The notes under the pieces were generated by a model that saw nothing but the letters and a program-made list of their open reading frames with translations, was not told where the DNA came from and ran no database searches. From NCBI GenBank assembly GCA_902481695.1, contig CABSXY010000023.1:1-15021 (forward strand): DNA of 15,021 bases. The letters run 5' to 3'. This stretch comes from an uncultured Haemophilus sp. (lineage in GTDB: Bacteria; Pseudomonadota; Gammaproteobacteria; Enterobacterales; Pasteurellaceae). Within the stretch, counting starts at the first letter, position 1, and the number at the start of each line of letters is the position of its first letter. Made by a program: the position numbers and the translations under genes. Below, one piece after another: positions 14,903 to 15,021 of the stretch.

Positions 14903-15021
14903 TTAAATTTGTTGGATTTGTTGCCAAAGCTCACGCTTAGCTTGGCTATTTTGCTGGAATTGTTGCCAATCAACGGAGCGATAAACACGCTCCGCATTTA
15001 AGCAATAAGGCAAAGTGCGGT
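14903..15021 (-). CDS. holD: DNA polymerase III psi subunit HolD, C-terminal end only
   Basis: The gene enters from the right edge; only the last 38 codons and the TAA stop are present. The visible peptide ends AKRELWQQIQQI, which resembles the end of the HolD core (ARAALWQQI in E. coli, from memory). HolD joins the clamp loader to HolC and SSB. The position just upstream of rimI on the same strand is the conserved holD-rimI arrangement and carries most of the weight. Confidence 0.8.
   Translation of the reverse strand, partial: RTLPYCLNAERVYRSVDWQQFQQNSQAKRELWQQIQQI
15013..15021 (+). repeat. Uptake signal sequence core inside holD
   Basis: Exact AAGTGCGGT at the very end of the window. In the holD frame it lies in the codons for R-T-L, near the start of the visible peptide. 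Confidence 0.9.

Overview
The window reads as a chromosomal segment from a Pasteurellaceae bacterium of the Haemophilus/Aggregatibacter type. The strongest sign is 13 exact copies (both strands) of the 9-base core AAGTGCGGT, the 'Hin-type' DNA uptake signal sequence (USS); chance would give about 0.1 in 15 kb. The proteins also match what I remember of Haemophilus influenzae families. I cannot name the species from this sequence alone. There is no CRISPR array, insertion sequence, tRNA or rRNA, and no gene-free stretch longer than 300 bases. I see no previously undescribed system; the unusual points are a selenoprotein gene, the use of USS as terminators and several regulatory sites.

Left part (1-6345). 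The tail of a major-facilitator transporter runs rightward and ends at a USS hairpin shared with the convergent dpp operon. On the minus strand lie dppB, dppC, dppD and dppF, a complete membrane and ATPase set of a dipeptide/glutathione/heme-type ABC importer with no binding-protein gene beside it. Upstream of them, on the same strand, is uvrD, the DNA repair helicase II, with a clear sigma70 promoter and a LexA (SOS) box CTG-N10-CAG just after the -10.

Middle (6346-8689). A single-gene unit encodes an AfuA/FbpA-type periplasmic binding protein, without permease or ATPase genes. It converges on fdhD at an imperfect USS hairpin. fdhD (minus strand) encodes the sulfurtransferase that activates the molybdenum cofactor of formate dehydrogenase. 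It is divergent from fdxG across a 275-base region that holds candidate FNR/CRP-family sites and two hairpins, one directly before the fdxG ribosome binding site.

Right part (8690-15021). fdxG-fdxH-fdxI encode the three subunits of a membrane-bound, periplasm-facing formate dehydrogenase of the Fdh-N type: a Tat-exported molybdo-selenoprotein with in-frame UGA at codon 204 and a bacterial SECIS hairpin, a four-cluster ferredoxin subunit with a membrane anchor, and a cytochrome b. fdhE, the maturation chaperone, follows after a USS hairpin. fdhD, fdxGHI and fdhE together make a formate-oxidising module that feeds electrons to membrane quinones during anaerobic respiration. fdhE converges on rimI, and the end of holD precedes rimI on the minus strand, the usual holD-rimI pairing of gammaproteobacteria.
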